A stretch of 48,668 nucleotides of DNA from Rhodocyclaceae bacterium (GTDB taxonomy: Bacteria > Pseudomonadota > Gammaproteobacteria > Burkholderiales > Rhodocyclaceae): positions 1 to 48,668 of the forward strand of contig JANXRC010000021.1 in NCBI GenBank assembly GCA_025353195.1, written 5' to 3'. The position numbers were made by a program, and so were the translations under genes. Position 1 is the first letter of the stretch, and every line of letters starts with the position of its first letter. Positions 38,894-48,066 of the stretch are shown piece by piece. Under the pieces are notes generated by a model. The model saw nothing but the letters and a program-made list of their open reading frames with translations. It was not told the DNA's origin and ran no database searches.

Positions 38894-41800
38894 TCAGTTG
38901 AACTTTGCCGCGCGCGCCATGAGCTTTTCAAGACCGGGCTCCGCCCGGTTCCACGGCGTGCCGGGATGGATGCAGCCCGCTGTACACTTCTCGGCGGCCT
39001 TGACGATGTCGGCGAATTTCGCCCCCTTCGGGTTGATCACGACGGCGAGCTTCTGCTCGTTGTAGGCAAATGTCTTCGGCGCCAGGTTGATGCACTCGTC
39101 GCAGGCCGTGCATTCCGGCGACTCGACCCAGGCCGGCTCGTAATCGCCCGCCGTTGCCGCCGTATCGCCGGCGCCGACTCCTGAATCGGGTGCGGCATCG
39201 GCCAGCCCGCCGAGACCGAGGCTGGCCGTGATCTTCGCCAGCAGTTCGGCACGCACCCGCTCGGTCACCTCGGCGGTATCCGACGGGCGGGCGCCGAGGC
39301 CGGCGAGACCGCGCAGCTGGCGCCAGAAATGCAGCCGCTCCTCGGAGGAACGGACCAGGTCCTCGGTGACCACCAGGCGCATCAGGCGATTCTTCCTGTC
39401 CACCGCCCAGATGAAGGGGAATTTGCCCTCGCGCTCGTCGCTGTCGAGCTGCAGGAAGTCGGCCAACGGCACCATGTTGTCGTTCCAGGTCTCCGGCGGC
39501 GCCTTCTTGAACTGCTTGAGGAAGCGTGCCTCGGTTGCGGCGAAATCGGCGAAGGTCATCGGCAGCGTCATGCTCTGCTCGGCCCCGTCGTCATCGAGGT
39601 ACTTGAGGCTGTAGGTCGGCCAGTCGCTATCGAGCGACGGGTTGCCTTCGAGACTGACGCATTCGTTGAAGGTGGTGCCGGCATCGGGATCGAAACGGAA
39701 CAGCGGGTAGGCGCGGCCTTCCACCGCCAGCTTGCTCTGGTCCACGCTCTTGTCGTCGCCGACGCCGTGTTCCGGCGGACACACGGCGTAAATGTTGAAC
39801 AGCGCCGGACGCCGGCTGTTGAGGCCATCGACATAGCTTTCGAGCAGGTGATTGACATGGGCGATGGTGCCCTGCATCACATACGAGGTGCGGTGGGCCA
39901 TGCCGATCAGCGAAATTTCCTTGCGCGTTTCCTGCTTGCCGCGCGAGGCGGTACCGAACGGCGCCATGTCGGATACCTGGCCGATGAAACCCGAGGTACA
40001 GGCCTGGCCGCCGGTGTTGGAATACACCTGCGTATCGACCACCAGGATCTTGATCGGCATGCCCGACATCAGCGCGCGCGACAGGTTCTGGAAGCCGATG
40101 TCATACATCGCGCCGTCACCGCCGATCGAAACCACCGGTGGGCAGAGCAGCCACTCGTCGGCGGAGAACTTCTGCCAGTTGAAGCGGCGGAAGAAATCGT
40201 CGTCGCGGTCGGGCAGGTAATCGCCCGCCAGTTCCTGCTCGGCCATGCGCACCGCCTTGAAGCCGTCGGCCATCTTCGCCATGTGGCCCTCGAAGATGCC
40301 CATCGCCACCGATGGCGAATCCTGGAACAGATGCGAGGTCCACGGGAAGGGATAGGGATGGAAGGGATAAGTCGAGCCCCATACCGAGGTGCAGCCGGTG
40401 GAATTGATGATGCCCATTTCGGCCCGGCCGTGCTTGGTCGGTCCCTCGACATAACGCCACTTGAGGTCCTTCAGCTTGTCCAGCAGCTGCGCGGTGTTCT
40501 TCACCCAGGCCGGGTCGAGCAACTGCGAAGGCTTGTCGGCGTTGAGCTTGGTAGCGAGATTGGACAAGGTCAGGTCGTGCTGGCCGGTGGAGTCGACGGC
40601 GCGCACCACGGCGGCCATGTCGGTGAGGTCCACCGCCGAGGCGAGCTTGACGCGCATATGCTGTTCGAGACTCGCGATCAGCTGGTCGAGCTTCCCGATG
40701 AAGGCCTTGACCCGCGGCTGCATCAGCGCCGTCACGGTCGAGGTGAACAGGTGGATCGCGGTCTTCTCGCCGCAGCCCAGGCAGGCGCCGTCGCCGCAGG
40801 CCATCGAATTGTAGTTGTGCTTGTCGAGCAGCAAGGTTTCGAGGGCGCCGATCTTCTCGTCGAGACTGTCGATGCGGCTGAACTCCTTGGGCGTGGTCGG
40901 CAGGTCGAGCCAGGTGTTCCAGTCGCGGCGCAGGCGATCCACCGATTCCTCGGTCTGCGTCACCATCGTCAACGCGTTGTCCTCGCACACCGTCACGCAC
41001 AGCTTGCAGCCCTTGCAGGTATAGGGATTGACGGTGATTGAAAAGAGGCCGCCGCTGCCCTTGTCCTTCTTCTCGCGCTGTGTCCAGAAGGGCTTGGTGG
41101 TGCCGAACTGGAAGCCGCCGAGCTGGATCTGCAACTGCGTGAATTCGGCCGCGAGGCCGGCGCGATCCGCGTCCGGCGCCTCGGCGATCACCTCGTCGAT
41201 GGCAATATCGATCAGCGGCCGCACCGCGCCGCCGTGATGGTCGACCAGTGCCCGCAACTTCTTCTCGACGCTACGCACGGCGCGGCGCAGGAAGCGCGTC
41301 GGCTTGCCGGACGTCTCGATGCGATTGAGGGCGGTGCCGAAAACATCCGCGACCGAGCTGACCAGCCCGGGGATCGCCGAGTCCGGGCACTCGGTGTAGC
41401 AGTTGCCGCAGGCCGTGCAGTTCTCGGCGATCCACACCGGATGTTCGAAGCGGATGCCGGTCATGTCGCGGAATACGCCGGTGGCCGCCGGCAGCAGCGA
41501 GGCGCCGATGAAGGGATCGACCAGGTTGTCGTTGCCCTTGCCGGTGAGGTAGAAGCTGCCGGTCTGTTCCCAGAAGCGGTGGATGTCGGCAATCTTCCCA
41601 TCGCCAGCCGGCAGATTCCGCAGCATGATGGGCAGGCCGGCATCCGCCTTGGTGGCGAAGCGCTTGCGCGTGACGCCAACCTCCTTGTCGGTGATCTCGG
41701 TCAGCTCGGTGAAGCCGCGACGCACCACGCGCAGATTGTCGGCCACCACGCGCGCACCCTTGCCGCCGAACTTGGATTGCAGCTGGGCCTCGATCGCGGT

Positions 41801-43813
41801 GAACAGCGCGTCCTCGGTCAGCTGTGCGGTCTGCATCACCGGGCTGGCGGCAAAGAACGCGCCCTGGAAGGCGATGCCCTGCATGCGCACCTGCAATTCC
41901 GCCGCACCGGCTTCGTCGCGAGCGATCTGGAAAGCATCCAGATAGTAGACGCGGATGTCGTTGTCGACGATGAACTTCTGCGCCCAGAGCGGGAAGCTGG
42001 CCCAGGTCTCCTTGCCGAGGTTCGACTGGATGATGAAGAAGCCGCCCTTCTTCAGCCCGGACAGCGGATTGCTGTGGCCGAACACCGCCGGGTCTGGCGA
42101 GAGCACGACATCGACATAAACGTACTCGCAGTTGATGCGGATCGGTTCCGGCGCAGCCGAGAGGTAATAAGTGGTCGGCTGGCCCTTCTTTTCCGAGCCG
42201 TATTTCGGGTTGGCCTTGATGTCCCAGCCGAGCAGTTCGAACAGGGTCATCGCCAGGTTCTTGCCGGTAGTGATCGCGCCCCAGCCACCGACCGAATGCA
42301 TGCGCACCGTGATCGCGCCCTTCGGCAGCAGGTTCGGATTCTCGGAACCGCGCACCCCCATCTCGCGAATGCGCGGATACTTGTCGGCGAGGTCCTGCTG
42401 ATGCACCTCGTCCTTCGGATTCAGCGGATCTCGGGCGAAGTCGACGGAGAGATAGAAGAACTTGCGCTGCGTGCCCTCGGGCAGCATGTTCTCGACGGTA
42501 CCGATCAGCGCCTCGGGTTGCAGGTCGCGTGAACCGAGGCCATAGCAGCCGGAATACAGGCGCGGCATGTCGGCCGCGCCAAAATAATTGGCGTAGTCGG
42601 CATACGGCTTGACGCCATCCGGCCCGGCCATGCCGTTCTCGATGCACTTGAGCACCGTGGCGCGCACTTCGCGCATCAGCGGCAGATCTTCGGCCAGCGG
42701 CTGGTCGGTGCGCTCCAGCACCGCCACGCCCTGCTTGCCGCGCAGCACGTGGCCCAGCAGATCGCCGGGGAAGGGGCGGAACATGGTCAGATTGACCACG
42801 CCGACCTTGAGCTTGCGCGTTTCGCGCAGATAGTCCGCCACCGCCTCGGCCTGAACGATCATGCTGCCCATGCCGACGATGAGGTAGTCCGCATCCTCGG
42901 TCTTGAAGGTGGCGAGGCGCTGGTAGTGACGGCCGGTCAGCCCGGCATATTCGTTCATGCAGGCGTCGGCGATGGTCTCGATGTGGTCGAAGAAATACGG
43001 GCGCTGCGCGGCCGTGGCCTGCATGTAGGCATCCTGATTCTGCACCACGCCCGACACCATCGGCGTGTCCACGTCCCAGATCGCCGGCACGCGGCGCCGC
43101 TTCGGCCCGAACAGCATTTGCTGCGCCGGCGTCGGCGTGTCGATCAGGTCGTCCGGCTTGCCGACGAACTCCGCGACAAGTTCGCGCTCCGGCAGCAGCA
43201 CCGACTCGATCAGGTGGGTGGTGAGGAAGCCATCCTGGCCGATGATGGCGGGGGTCAGTGACAGTTCGGCGATCTTGCGCCCGATCAGGTTGAGGTCGGC
43301 CGCCTCGGTGGCGTTCCTGGCCATGACCTGGATGAAGCCGGTGTCATCGATGCAATGGTAATCGTCGTGGCCGGCATGCACGTTGAGCGAGGCCTTGGTG
43401 ATGGCGCGGCAGCCCATGTTGAGCACGTAGGGCAAACGCTTGCCGACCGCGGCGTAGAGCGACTCGTGCATGAAGGCGACGCCCTGCCCCGACGAGAAAT
43501 TGACGGCGCGCAGGCCGGTCATCGACATGCCGGCAGTGACGCCGGCAGCAGCGTGTTCGGATTCCGGCTCGATGAAGATCAGCGGCTTGTCGGAGATGTT
43601 GAGGTGACCGGCAGCGACCTCCTCGGCCCAGTATTCGCCCATCTGGGTCGACGGCGTGATCGGGTAGGCGCCGGCGGCGTCGGAGGCTTCCCGCTCGACG
43701 TGGATGACGGCGGTATTGCCGTCCACCGCGTCGCGGATACCTGGATACTTCGGCGGCTCGCCCTTGTCGCCCGGCCGAATGGCATTCATGAAGCGTTCAA
43801 TTATCTTATTCAT
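38894..43813 (-). CDS. Large pyruvate:ferredoxin oxidoreductase with extra C-terminal ferredoxin
   Basis: 1639-aa enzyme, about 450 longer than the usual single-chain PFOR/NifJ. It oxidises pyruvate with CoA to acetyl-CoA and CO2 and reduces ferredoxin. Order: N-terminal domain (AGAYPITPSTQMGEYWAEE), gamma domain (SVGGWGAITTGKNLAM, near residue 500), first cluster CTACGNCYTECP (about 796), an insertion of about 100 residues, second cluster CKGCKLCVTVC (about 931), CGDGACLGCGEK, TPP site GGDGAMYDIGFQN (about 1230) with NTGGQ, and a C-terminal ferredoxin (CTACDECINLAPK, about 1567). The linker before the last domain (GVGAGDTAA) is a dispersed-repeat copy. It lies between rnfB and rnfC in one operon, suggesting direct delivery of electrons to Rnf. 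Other 2-oxoacids as substrate cannot be excluded. Confidence 0.95.
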   Translation of the reverse strand: MNKIIERFMNAIRPGDKGEPPKYPGIRDAVDGNTAVIHVEREASDAAGAYPITPSTQMGEYWAEEVAAGHLNISDKPLIFIEPESEHAAAGVTAGMSMTGLRAVNFSSGQGVAFMHESLYAAVGKRLPYVLNMGCRAITKASLNVHAGHDDYHCIDDTGFIQVMARNATEAADLNLIGRKIAELSLTPAIIGQDGFLTTHLIESVLLPERELVAEFVGKPDDLIDTPTPAQQMLFGPKRRRVPAIWDVDTPMVSGVVQNQDAYMQATAAQRPYFFDHIETIADACMNEYAGLTGRHYQRLATFKTEDADYLIVGMGSMIVQAEAVADYLRETRKLKVGVVNLTMFRPFPGDLLGHVLRGKQGVAVLERTDQPLAEDLPLMREVRATVLKCIENGMAGPDGVKPYADYANYFGAADMPRLYSGCYGLGSRDLQPEALIGTVENMLPEGTQRKFFYLSVDFARDPLNPKDEVHQQDLADKYPRIREMGVRGSENPNLLPKGAITVRMHSVGGWGAITTGKNLAMTLFELLGWDIKANPKYGSEKKGQPTTYYLSAAPEPIRINCEYVYVDVVLSPDPAVFGHSNPLSGLKKGGFFIIQSNLGKETWASFPLWAQKFIVDNDIRVYYLDAFQIARDEAGAAELQVRMQGIAFQGAFFAASPVMQTAQLTEDALFTAIEAQLQSKFGGKGARVVADNLRVVRRGFTELTEITDKEVGVTRKRFATKADAGLPIMLRNLPAGDGKIADIHRFWEQTGSFYLTGKGNDNLVDPFIGASLLPAATGVFRDMTGIRFEHPVWIAENCTACGNCYTECPDSAIPGLVSSVADVFGTALNRIETSGKPTRFLRRAVRSVEKKLRALVDHHGGAVRPLIDIAIDEVIAEAPDADRAGLAAEFTQLQIQLGGFQFGTTKPFWTQREKKDKGSGGLFSITVNPYTCKGCKLCVTVCEDNALTMVTQTEESVDRLRRDWNTWLDLPTTPKEFSRIDSLDEKIGALETLLLDKHNYNSMACGDGACLGCGEKTAIHLFTSTVTALMQPRVKAFIGKLDQLIASLEQHMRVKLASAVDLTDMAAVVRAVDSTGQHDLTLSNLATKLNADKPSQLLDPAWVKNTAQLLDKLKDLKWRYVEGPTKHGRAEMGIINSTGCTSVWGSTYPFHPYPFPWTSHLFQDSPSVAMGIFEGHMAKMADGFKAVRMAEQELAGDYLPDRDDDFFRRFNWQKFSADEWLLCPPVVSIGGDGAMYDIGFQNLSRALMSGMPIKILVVDTQVYSNTGGQACTSGFIGQVSDMAPFGTASRGKQETRKEISLIGMAHRTSYVMQGTIAHVNHLLESYVDGLNSRRPALFNIYAVCPPEHGVGDDKSVDQSKLAVEGRAYPLFRFDPDAGTTFNECVSLEGNPSLDSDWPTYSLKYLDDDGAEQSMTLPMTFADFAATEARFLKQFKKAPPETWNDNMVPLADFLQLDSDEREGKFPFIWAVDRKNRLMRLVVTEDLVRSSEERLHFWRQLRGLAGLGARPSDTAEVTERVRAELLAKITASLGLGGLADAAPDSGVGAGDTAATAGDYEPAWVESPECTACDECINLAPKTFAYNEQKLAVVINPKGAKFADIVKAAEKCTAGCIHPGTPWNRAEPGLEKLMARAAKFN
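39158..39183 (+). repeat. Dispersed 26-bp repeat, copy 7 (in the PFOR gene)
   Basis: Forward copy with TCGCCGGCGCCGACTCCTG, read on the minus strand as GVGAGDTAA in the linker between the PFOR core and its C-terminal ferredoxin. Confidence 0.8.
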
Positions 43814-43829
43814 GGTGAACTCCGAAGGG

Positions 43830-44708
43830 TCAATGCGTGAGCGGCAAGGGGTCGTTGCGCAGGATCTTCCTGGCGGCCGCGCCCTTGACGGGGGTATCGG
43901 GTTTGTCGAACCAGACGATGGCGCCGGTAGGGCAGCGCTCGATGGGCTGGCGTGTGGCCCAGACGTTCAGTGCGTAGTTGATGACGACAAGGTTGCCGTC
44001 CAGCTTCAGGAGCGCCGGCGGCGCGTCCATGACGCACTTGCCGCATGCGGTGCAGGCCACTTCGCAGGCGGCCTCGGCGGTGTCGCCATCCGCCTGGTTC
44101 TTGCACGCCACCCAGAGTTGGTGGCTGACCGGCTCGAGGCTGAACAGGCCCTTGGGGCAGACCTCGACACAGTCGTTGCAGGCCGTGCATTTGTCCGCAT
44201 CGACCCGGGGCAGGCCATGCAAGTCCATGTGAATGGCGTCGAAGGTGCAAACGCTGGCGCAATCGCCCAGGCCCAGACAGCCCCAGGCGCATTCCTTGCC
44301 GCCGCCGCTGACCACGGCTGCCGCCCGACAGGTGGCGAGGCCGGCGTAGCGGGCACGCAGGAAGGCCACATGATGACCGCCACCGCAGGCCAGACGCGCC
44401 AGCTTCTTCTCCATCGTGCCGGCGGCGACGCCGAGCAGGTCGGCGATGCCCTGCCGCTGCTGCGGCGTGCTGACCGTGCATTGCGCGGGGATGATGGCGC
44501 CGCCGACCACCTTTTCGGCAAAGTCGCGACAGCCGGCCTGGCCGCAGGCTCCGCAGTTGGATTTCGGCAGCAGTTCCTCGACCTCGCCGATGCGCGGATC
44601 CTCGTAGACATAGAGCTTCTTGTTGGCGAGGGCGAGCAGCAGCGCCAGGACCACCCCCAGCCCCGCCATGAATACCCCTGCCACCGCCAGATTCGACAAC
44701 GATTCCAC
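43830..44708 (-). CDS. rnfB: RnfB, ferredoxin-interacting iron-sulfur subunit
   Basis: About 292 aa. N-terminal membrane anchor (NLAVAGVFMAGLGVVLALLL), then the RnfB Cys signature SNCGACGQAGCRDFA, a Cys-rich middle (ACGGGHH, CAWGCLGLGDCASVC), ferredoxin motifs CTACNDCVEVCPKG and CTACGKCVM, and a late Cys in ERCPTGAIVW. It accepts electrons from ferredoxin and is first in the operon. The GTG at 44708 was chosen because GGAGAAGG precedes it and it fits the usual N-terminus; a TTG at 44729 is possible. PFOR follows after 16 bases. Confidence 0.94.
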   Translation of the reverse strand: MESLSNLAVAGVFMAGLGVVLALLLALANKKLYVYEDPRIGEVEELLPKSNCGACGQAGCRDFAEKVVGGAIIPAQCTVSTPQQRQGIADLLGVAAGTMEKKLARLACGGGHHVAFLRARYAGLATCRAAAVVSGGGKECAWGCLGLGDCASVCTFDAIHMDLHGLPRVDADKCTACNDCVEVCPKGLFSLEPVSHQLWVACKNQADGDTAEAACEVACTACGKCVMDAPPALLKLDGNLVVINYALNVWATRQPIERCPTGAIVWFDKPDTPVKGAAARKILRNDPLPLTH

Positions 44709-45071
44709 GCCTGCCCGCCTTCTCCGCAAGACCGGGCGACACCCCGATCAAGTCCATGTGTTGACTGCTGCACGCGCACAGTGCCCCCAATCGCGGCAAT
44801 CCGCGTTGATATGGAACAAGGGATGAACTTGCGGTCCAACAGCCCCAATTTGAATCCAGCCGTCCGCAGCCTCGGGGGCGCGAACGGCGGATTCCGCCAC
44901 GGCGTAGCCTGGAGTTGCTCCCGGCGTACAGGAAGGAAAGGCGCCTTAACGCCTCACCGAACTAACGCGCGGGGCGGGGTGGTGCCCCTCGCGCTTGTGA
45001 CAGGTCCACTATAAGACCAATAACCTGAATCGTGAAATGGATTATTCTATTTCCGCATTCGTCGGCTTCAT
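44709..45071 (-). other. Non-coding leader of the rnf operon
   Basis: About 360 bases without a convincing gene on either strand. It contains the promoter at 45008-45036 and a GC-rich imperfect hairpin around 44968-44996 (GCGCGGGGC against GCCCCTCGCGC). It also has a 10-bp palindrome, AAGGCGCCTT, near 44940. A transcript from the promoter would have a leader of nearly 300 bases, long enough for a regulatory structure, but I recognise no known riboswitch. Confidence 0.5.
45008..45036 (-). promoter_or_regulatory. Probable sigma70 promoter of the rnf-PFOR operon
   Basis: On the minus strand, TTCACG (45031-45036, four of six consensus bases) and TATAGT (45008-45013, five of six) are 17 bases apart. 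It is the best promoter-like pair upstream of rnfB and lies in a locally AT-rich stretch. Confidence 0.55.
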
Positions 45072-45923
45072 TCACCGACAGGCAGCGCGGCTGTGCGCCA
45101 GCACCCACTGCAGAAGTTCCGTCGCCACCGCCTCGCGATCGAGATCGTTGAGCGTTTCGTGGCGGCTGCCGGGCCACAGGCGCAGGGTACGATCCGGCCC
45201 GCCCCAAAGATCAAATATCTCCTGGCTGCCGGCCGGATCGGTCAACCGGTCGGCATCGCCGTGAAACAGATATACGGGTACCGTGAGACCGGCGGCGGCC
45301 ACTCGATTGGCGGCCATCGCCTGCAACAGTTCGGCGCCGGTGCGGGCCGGCGCGGCCTGCAGGCTCACCAGCGGGTCGCCGACATAGGCGGCCACGGCCG
45401 CCGCATCGCGGCTGATCACGGCCGGATCGATGCGCGTGCCGCGCAAGTGCGGCAGCCAGCGCGACAGCACGGGTGCCAGCGCGACCAGCAGGCGCGGCAC
45501 GTCGCCACCGATCTTGAGCGCCGCCGACGACAGGATCAGCCCCGCCACAGGCTGCTGTCGCTGCGCCAGCCAGCGCAGGGCAATCGCGCCACCCATGCTG
45601 TGCCCCATGAGGAATACCGGACGTCCGGCGGCAAACTGCCGTGCCTTCGCCAGCAGTGCATCGACGTCCAGCAGGTAATCGTCGAAGCGCTCGACATACG
45701 AACGTTCGCCCGGCGAGCGCCCGTGACCGCGAAGGTCCACCGACACCACGCCCAGGCCGCGTTCGTTGGCCCGCGCGGCGAGCGAGGCGTAGCGGCCGGA
45801 ATGCTCGGCGATGCCATGCACCACGGCCAGCACGGCGTGCAGCGTCGGCGGCATCCAGGCCTGGCCGGCAAGGCTCACGCCATCAGCCGCATGCAGTTCG
45901 AAAGCAAGGTGTTCGCCCGTCAT
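45072..45923 (-). CDS. Alpha/beta hydrolase (lysophospholipase / monoacylglycerol lipase family)
   Basis: 283-aa serine hydrolase. Oxyanion region VVHGIAEHSGRYASLA, nucleophile elbow GHSMGGAIAL, acid in YLFHGDADRLTDP and His in WPGSRHETLNDLDR. These are the monoacylglycerol-lipase/PldB pattern; the physiological lipid is unknown. I took the ATG at 45923; a TTG two codons earlier is better spaced from GGAGG. It is the last gene of a five-gene minus-strand run. Confidence 0.92.
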   Translation of the reverse strand: MTGEHLAFELHAADGVSLAGQAWMPPTLHAVLAVVHGIAEHSGRYASLAARANERGLGVVSVDLRGHGRSPGERSYVERFDDYLLDVDALLAKARQFAAGRPVFLMGHSMGGAIALRWLAQRQQPVAGLILSSAALKIGGDVPRLLVALAPVLSRWLPHLRGTRIDPAVISRDAAAVAAYVGDPLVSLQAAPARTGAELLQAMAANRVAAAGLTVPVYLFHGDADRLTDPAGSQEIFDLWGGPDRTLRLWPGSRHETLNDLDREAVATELLQWVLAHSRAACR

Positions 45924-45930
45924 GTTCAAG

Positions 45931-46461
45931 TTAACCTCCCGTCGGATGTCGGTAAATGTGGAACAAGCCGCCGGCGAATTCCACCTCGCGCTCGAAGGTG
46001 GCGCCTACGGCGCCGGCAAGCCGGATCGACGCGGCGTTCTCGCGGTCGATGAAACTGATCAGCGACAGTTCAGGCATGCACTGCCGCGCCATGCGCTGCA
46101 CGGCGCGCACCGCCTCGCTGGCGTAGCCCTTGCCCTGGTGCCGGCGGGCAAGCGCCCACTTGATCTCGGGCTCGGGCCACTCCAATGGATACCAGAGTCC
46201 GATCGTGCCGAGAACAGTCTGCGTCGATTTTTCCTCCACCGCGTAGGGTCCATAGCCACGCAAAGCCCAATGCCCGGCCATGCTGGCCATGGCCCGCCAG
46301 GTTCCGGCTTCGGTCAGGGTCCGGCGAAAGGTGTAACGCGTGCACTCGGCATCCGAATAGTGCTCATGCAGCGCGCGCCAGTCGTCTTCGACGAACATCC
46401 GCAGCACCAGACGATCTGTCTCCAGTCGTTGCGGGACCAGAAAGGGTTCAGCTTGGCTCAC
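45931..46461 (-). CDS. GNAT N-acetyltransferase (RimJ/RimL type)
   Basis: 176 aa from the GTG at 46461 ([20 protein letters not shown]). The family start LETDRLVLR and the acetyl-CoA loop [17 protein letters not shown] are clear. The acceptor (ribosomal protein, small molecule or antibiotic) cannot be read. The start overlaps the macrodomain gene by 14 bases; a longer open frame upstream is not used. Confidence 0.9.
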   Translation of the reverse strand: MSQAEPFLVPQRLETDRLVLRMFVEDDWRALHEHYSDAECTRYTFRRTLTEAGTWRAMASMAGHWALRGYGPYAVEEKSTQTVLGTIGLWYPLEWPEPEIKWALARRHQGKGYASEAVRAVQRMARQCMPELSLISFIDRENAASIRLAGAVGATFEREVEFAGGLFHIYRHPTGG

Positions 46462-47005
46462 AATGCAGAAGCTCCTGATAGACAGCCAGATCGGTCGCTG
46501 AAAAACAGCAGAAGACCACTTCTTCCAAGGCACCGAACGCTTGCAGCGCCGAACGCACCGTGTTCACGGCAACGGCCGCCGCCAACTCTACCGGATAGCC
46601 ATAGACGCCCGTGCTGATGGAGGGAAAGGCGACCGAGCGAACACCCTTGTCGACAGCCACCTGCAGCGCATGCCGATAGCAGGAAGCCAGTTGTTCGGAC
46701 TCGCCCTGCGTGCCGCCGCGCCAGACCGGACCCACCGTGTGCACCACGAACTTCGCCGGCAGGCGATAGCCGGCTGTCAGCTTCGCCTCGCCTACCCGGC
46801 AGCCGCCCAGACGGCGACATTCCGCGAGCAGTTCGGGACCGGCAGCGCGATGGATCGCGCCGTCCACGCCGCCGCCACCCAACAACGAGGAATTTGCCGC
46901 ATTGACGATGGCATCGACCTGCAAACGTGTGATGTCGGCCTGCACCGCGCGCAGCTTGGCTCCAGTCGAAGTCCGGGCAGGCGGCGTGAGCGGAAGCCGG
47001 CTCAT
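46448..47005 (-). CDS. Macrodomain protein (O-acetyl-ADP-ribose deacetylase, YmdB-like)
   Basis: 185-aa protein. ADP-ribose-binding motifs: [37 protein letters not shown] and the loop [11 protein letters not shown]. Such enzymes remove acetyl groups from O-acetyl-ADP-ribose or reverse ADP-ribosylation. ATG at 47005 overlaps the upstream stop by 4 bases. The neighbours (GNAT, hydrolase) give no specific target. Confidence 0.94.
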   Translation of the reverse strand: MSRLPLTPPARTSTGAKLRAVQADITRLQVDAIVNAANSSLLGGGGVDGAIHRAAGPELLAECRRLGGCRVGEAKLTAGYRLPAKFVVHTVGPVWRGGTQGESEQLASCYRHALQVAVDKGVRSVAFPSISTGVYGYPVELAAAVAVNTVRSALQAFGALEEVVFCCFSATDLAVYQELLHCEPS

Positions 47006-47466
47006 TCCCTGATCGCTCCCTTGGCCACCTCGAAGCACGCGTCGACATGCGAATTCCCCAGATACATCATCGCCGCCACGCTGAGGGCGACCGCCGCGGC
47101 CTGCCCGGCGAAGGGTATGTATTTCAGCACCTGCTTCGCCGCCATGCGACCGCCGACCTTCTTCAGCGCAGCGACCACCAACCGCTTGGTAATAGCCCGA
47201 CCCACCAGATCGCTGCCGACCTTTTTCAGCATCGCGTAGATCAACACCTGGTGCCGGGTATCCAACTCCTCGATTTGCTCGAGGGTCAGCCCGAACTTCT
47301 GGTTGATCGCCGGGATCAATTGCAGCAGCATGCCAACGTCGCCTGCAATGTCCACGCCCGGAATGGGAACCAGGGACATGCCGCCGGACGTAGCCGCGCG
47401 ACGCTTGACCATCGTCTTGCACGACGCGCGAATCTTCTCCAGTGCGGTAATCGACTTCGGCAGCAT
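47002..47466 (-). CDS. Small hydrophobic protein of unknown function
   Basis: 154 aa from the ATG at 47466; a second candidate ATG at 47529 would add 21 residues and overlap the GFA gene. Features: [20 protein letters not shown], a basic central part, and a C-terminal hydrophobic segment ([19 protein letters not shown]). It resembles the small DUF697/EcsC-like membrane proteins in style, but I am not sure. Its stop overlaps the macrodomain start (ATGA). Confidence 0.75.
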   Translation of the reverse strand: MLPKSITALEKIRASCKTMVKRRAATSGGMSLVPIPGVDIAGDVGMLLQLIPAINQKFGLTLEQIEELDTRHQVLIYAMLKKVGSDLVGRAITKRLVVAALKKVGGRMAAKQVLKYIPFAGQAAAVALSVAAMMYLGNSHVDACFEVAKGAIRE

Positions 47467-47491
47467 GTGCAATCGCTCGGTGAAATGTCTG

Positions 47492-47890
47492 CTAAGGTTT
47501 GCGTTCGGCAAAACGCGGATATGTGTCATTGAAATCCAGCCAGGGCGCCTTTGACCCGACAAAGATATGGTAGGTGTTGCTGCACACAAAGGGTGTGTCC
47601 ACGGTACCGAGGCGCAGGCGCTTGACCTCCGGCAGATCGTCCTTGGCACTGTAGATCGGGCTGCCACAGTTGGCGCAAAACACTCTGGCCTTGCCAGGTG
47701 TGGCGCGGAACTCCTTCAGCAGTTCGGCACCGGAGATGAGCTTGAACCTGGCGGACGCGAGCGGGCTGACAGCGGCAAAGGCGGAGCCCTGCGCCTTGCG
47801 ACACTGCGAACAGTGGCAGATCGAAATCTCCTCGATGTCTCCGTCATACTCATAGCGGATCCCTCCGCACAGGCAGCTTCCTCGAATCAC
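47492..47890 (-). CDS. GFA-family (glutathione-dependent formaldehyde-activating / CENP-V) zinc protein
   Basis: 132-aa zinc protein. Zinc ligands: CLCGGIRY, CHCSQCRKAQGSAF and FCANCGSPIYS. Members bind zinc and some are linked to glutathione and formaldehyde; most are uncharacterised. The start is GTG at 47890 with AAAGGAG six bases upstream. It heads the minus-strand run and is divergent from the quinone oxidoreductase gene. Confidence 0.92.
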   Translation of the reverse strand: MIRGSCLCGGIRYEYDGDIEEISICHCSQCRKAQGSAFAAVSPLASARFKLISGAELLKEFRATPGKARVFCANCGSPIYSAKDDLPEVKRLRLGTVDTPFVCSNTYHIFVGSKAPWLDFNDTYPRFAERKP

Positions 47891-48066
47891 TTGCAGCTCC
47901 TTTCAGCACGACCGACAAAACGAAGCGCAAGGTGCGCGATGTCGAGACGGGACGGCGTGGCAAGCCGATGCAGACACGCCGACGCCGAATCTAAATTGTT
48001 CGGGGCGTGGCGTCAAACCTCTGCTGCGATAGACTTGCACGTGATTTCCCGACGGAGCATGGAACC

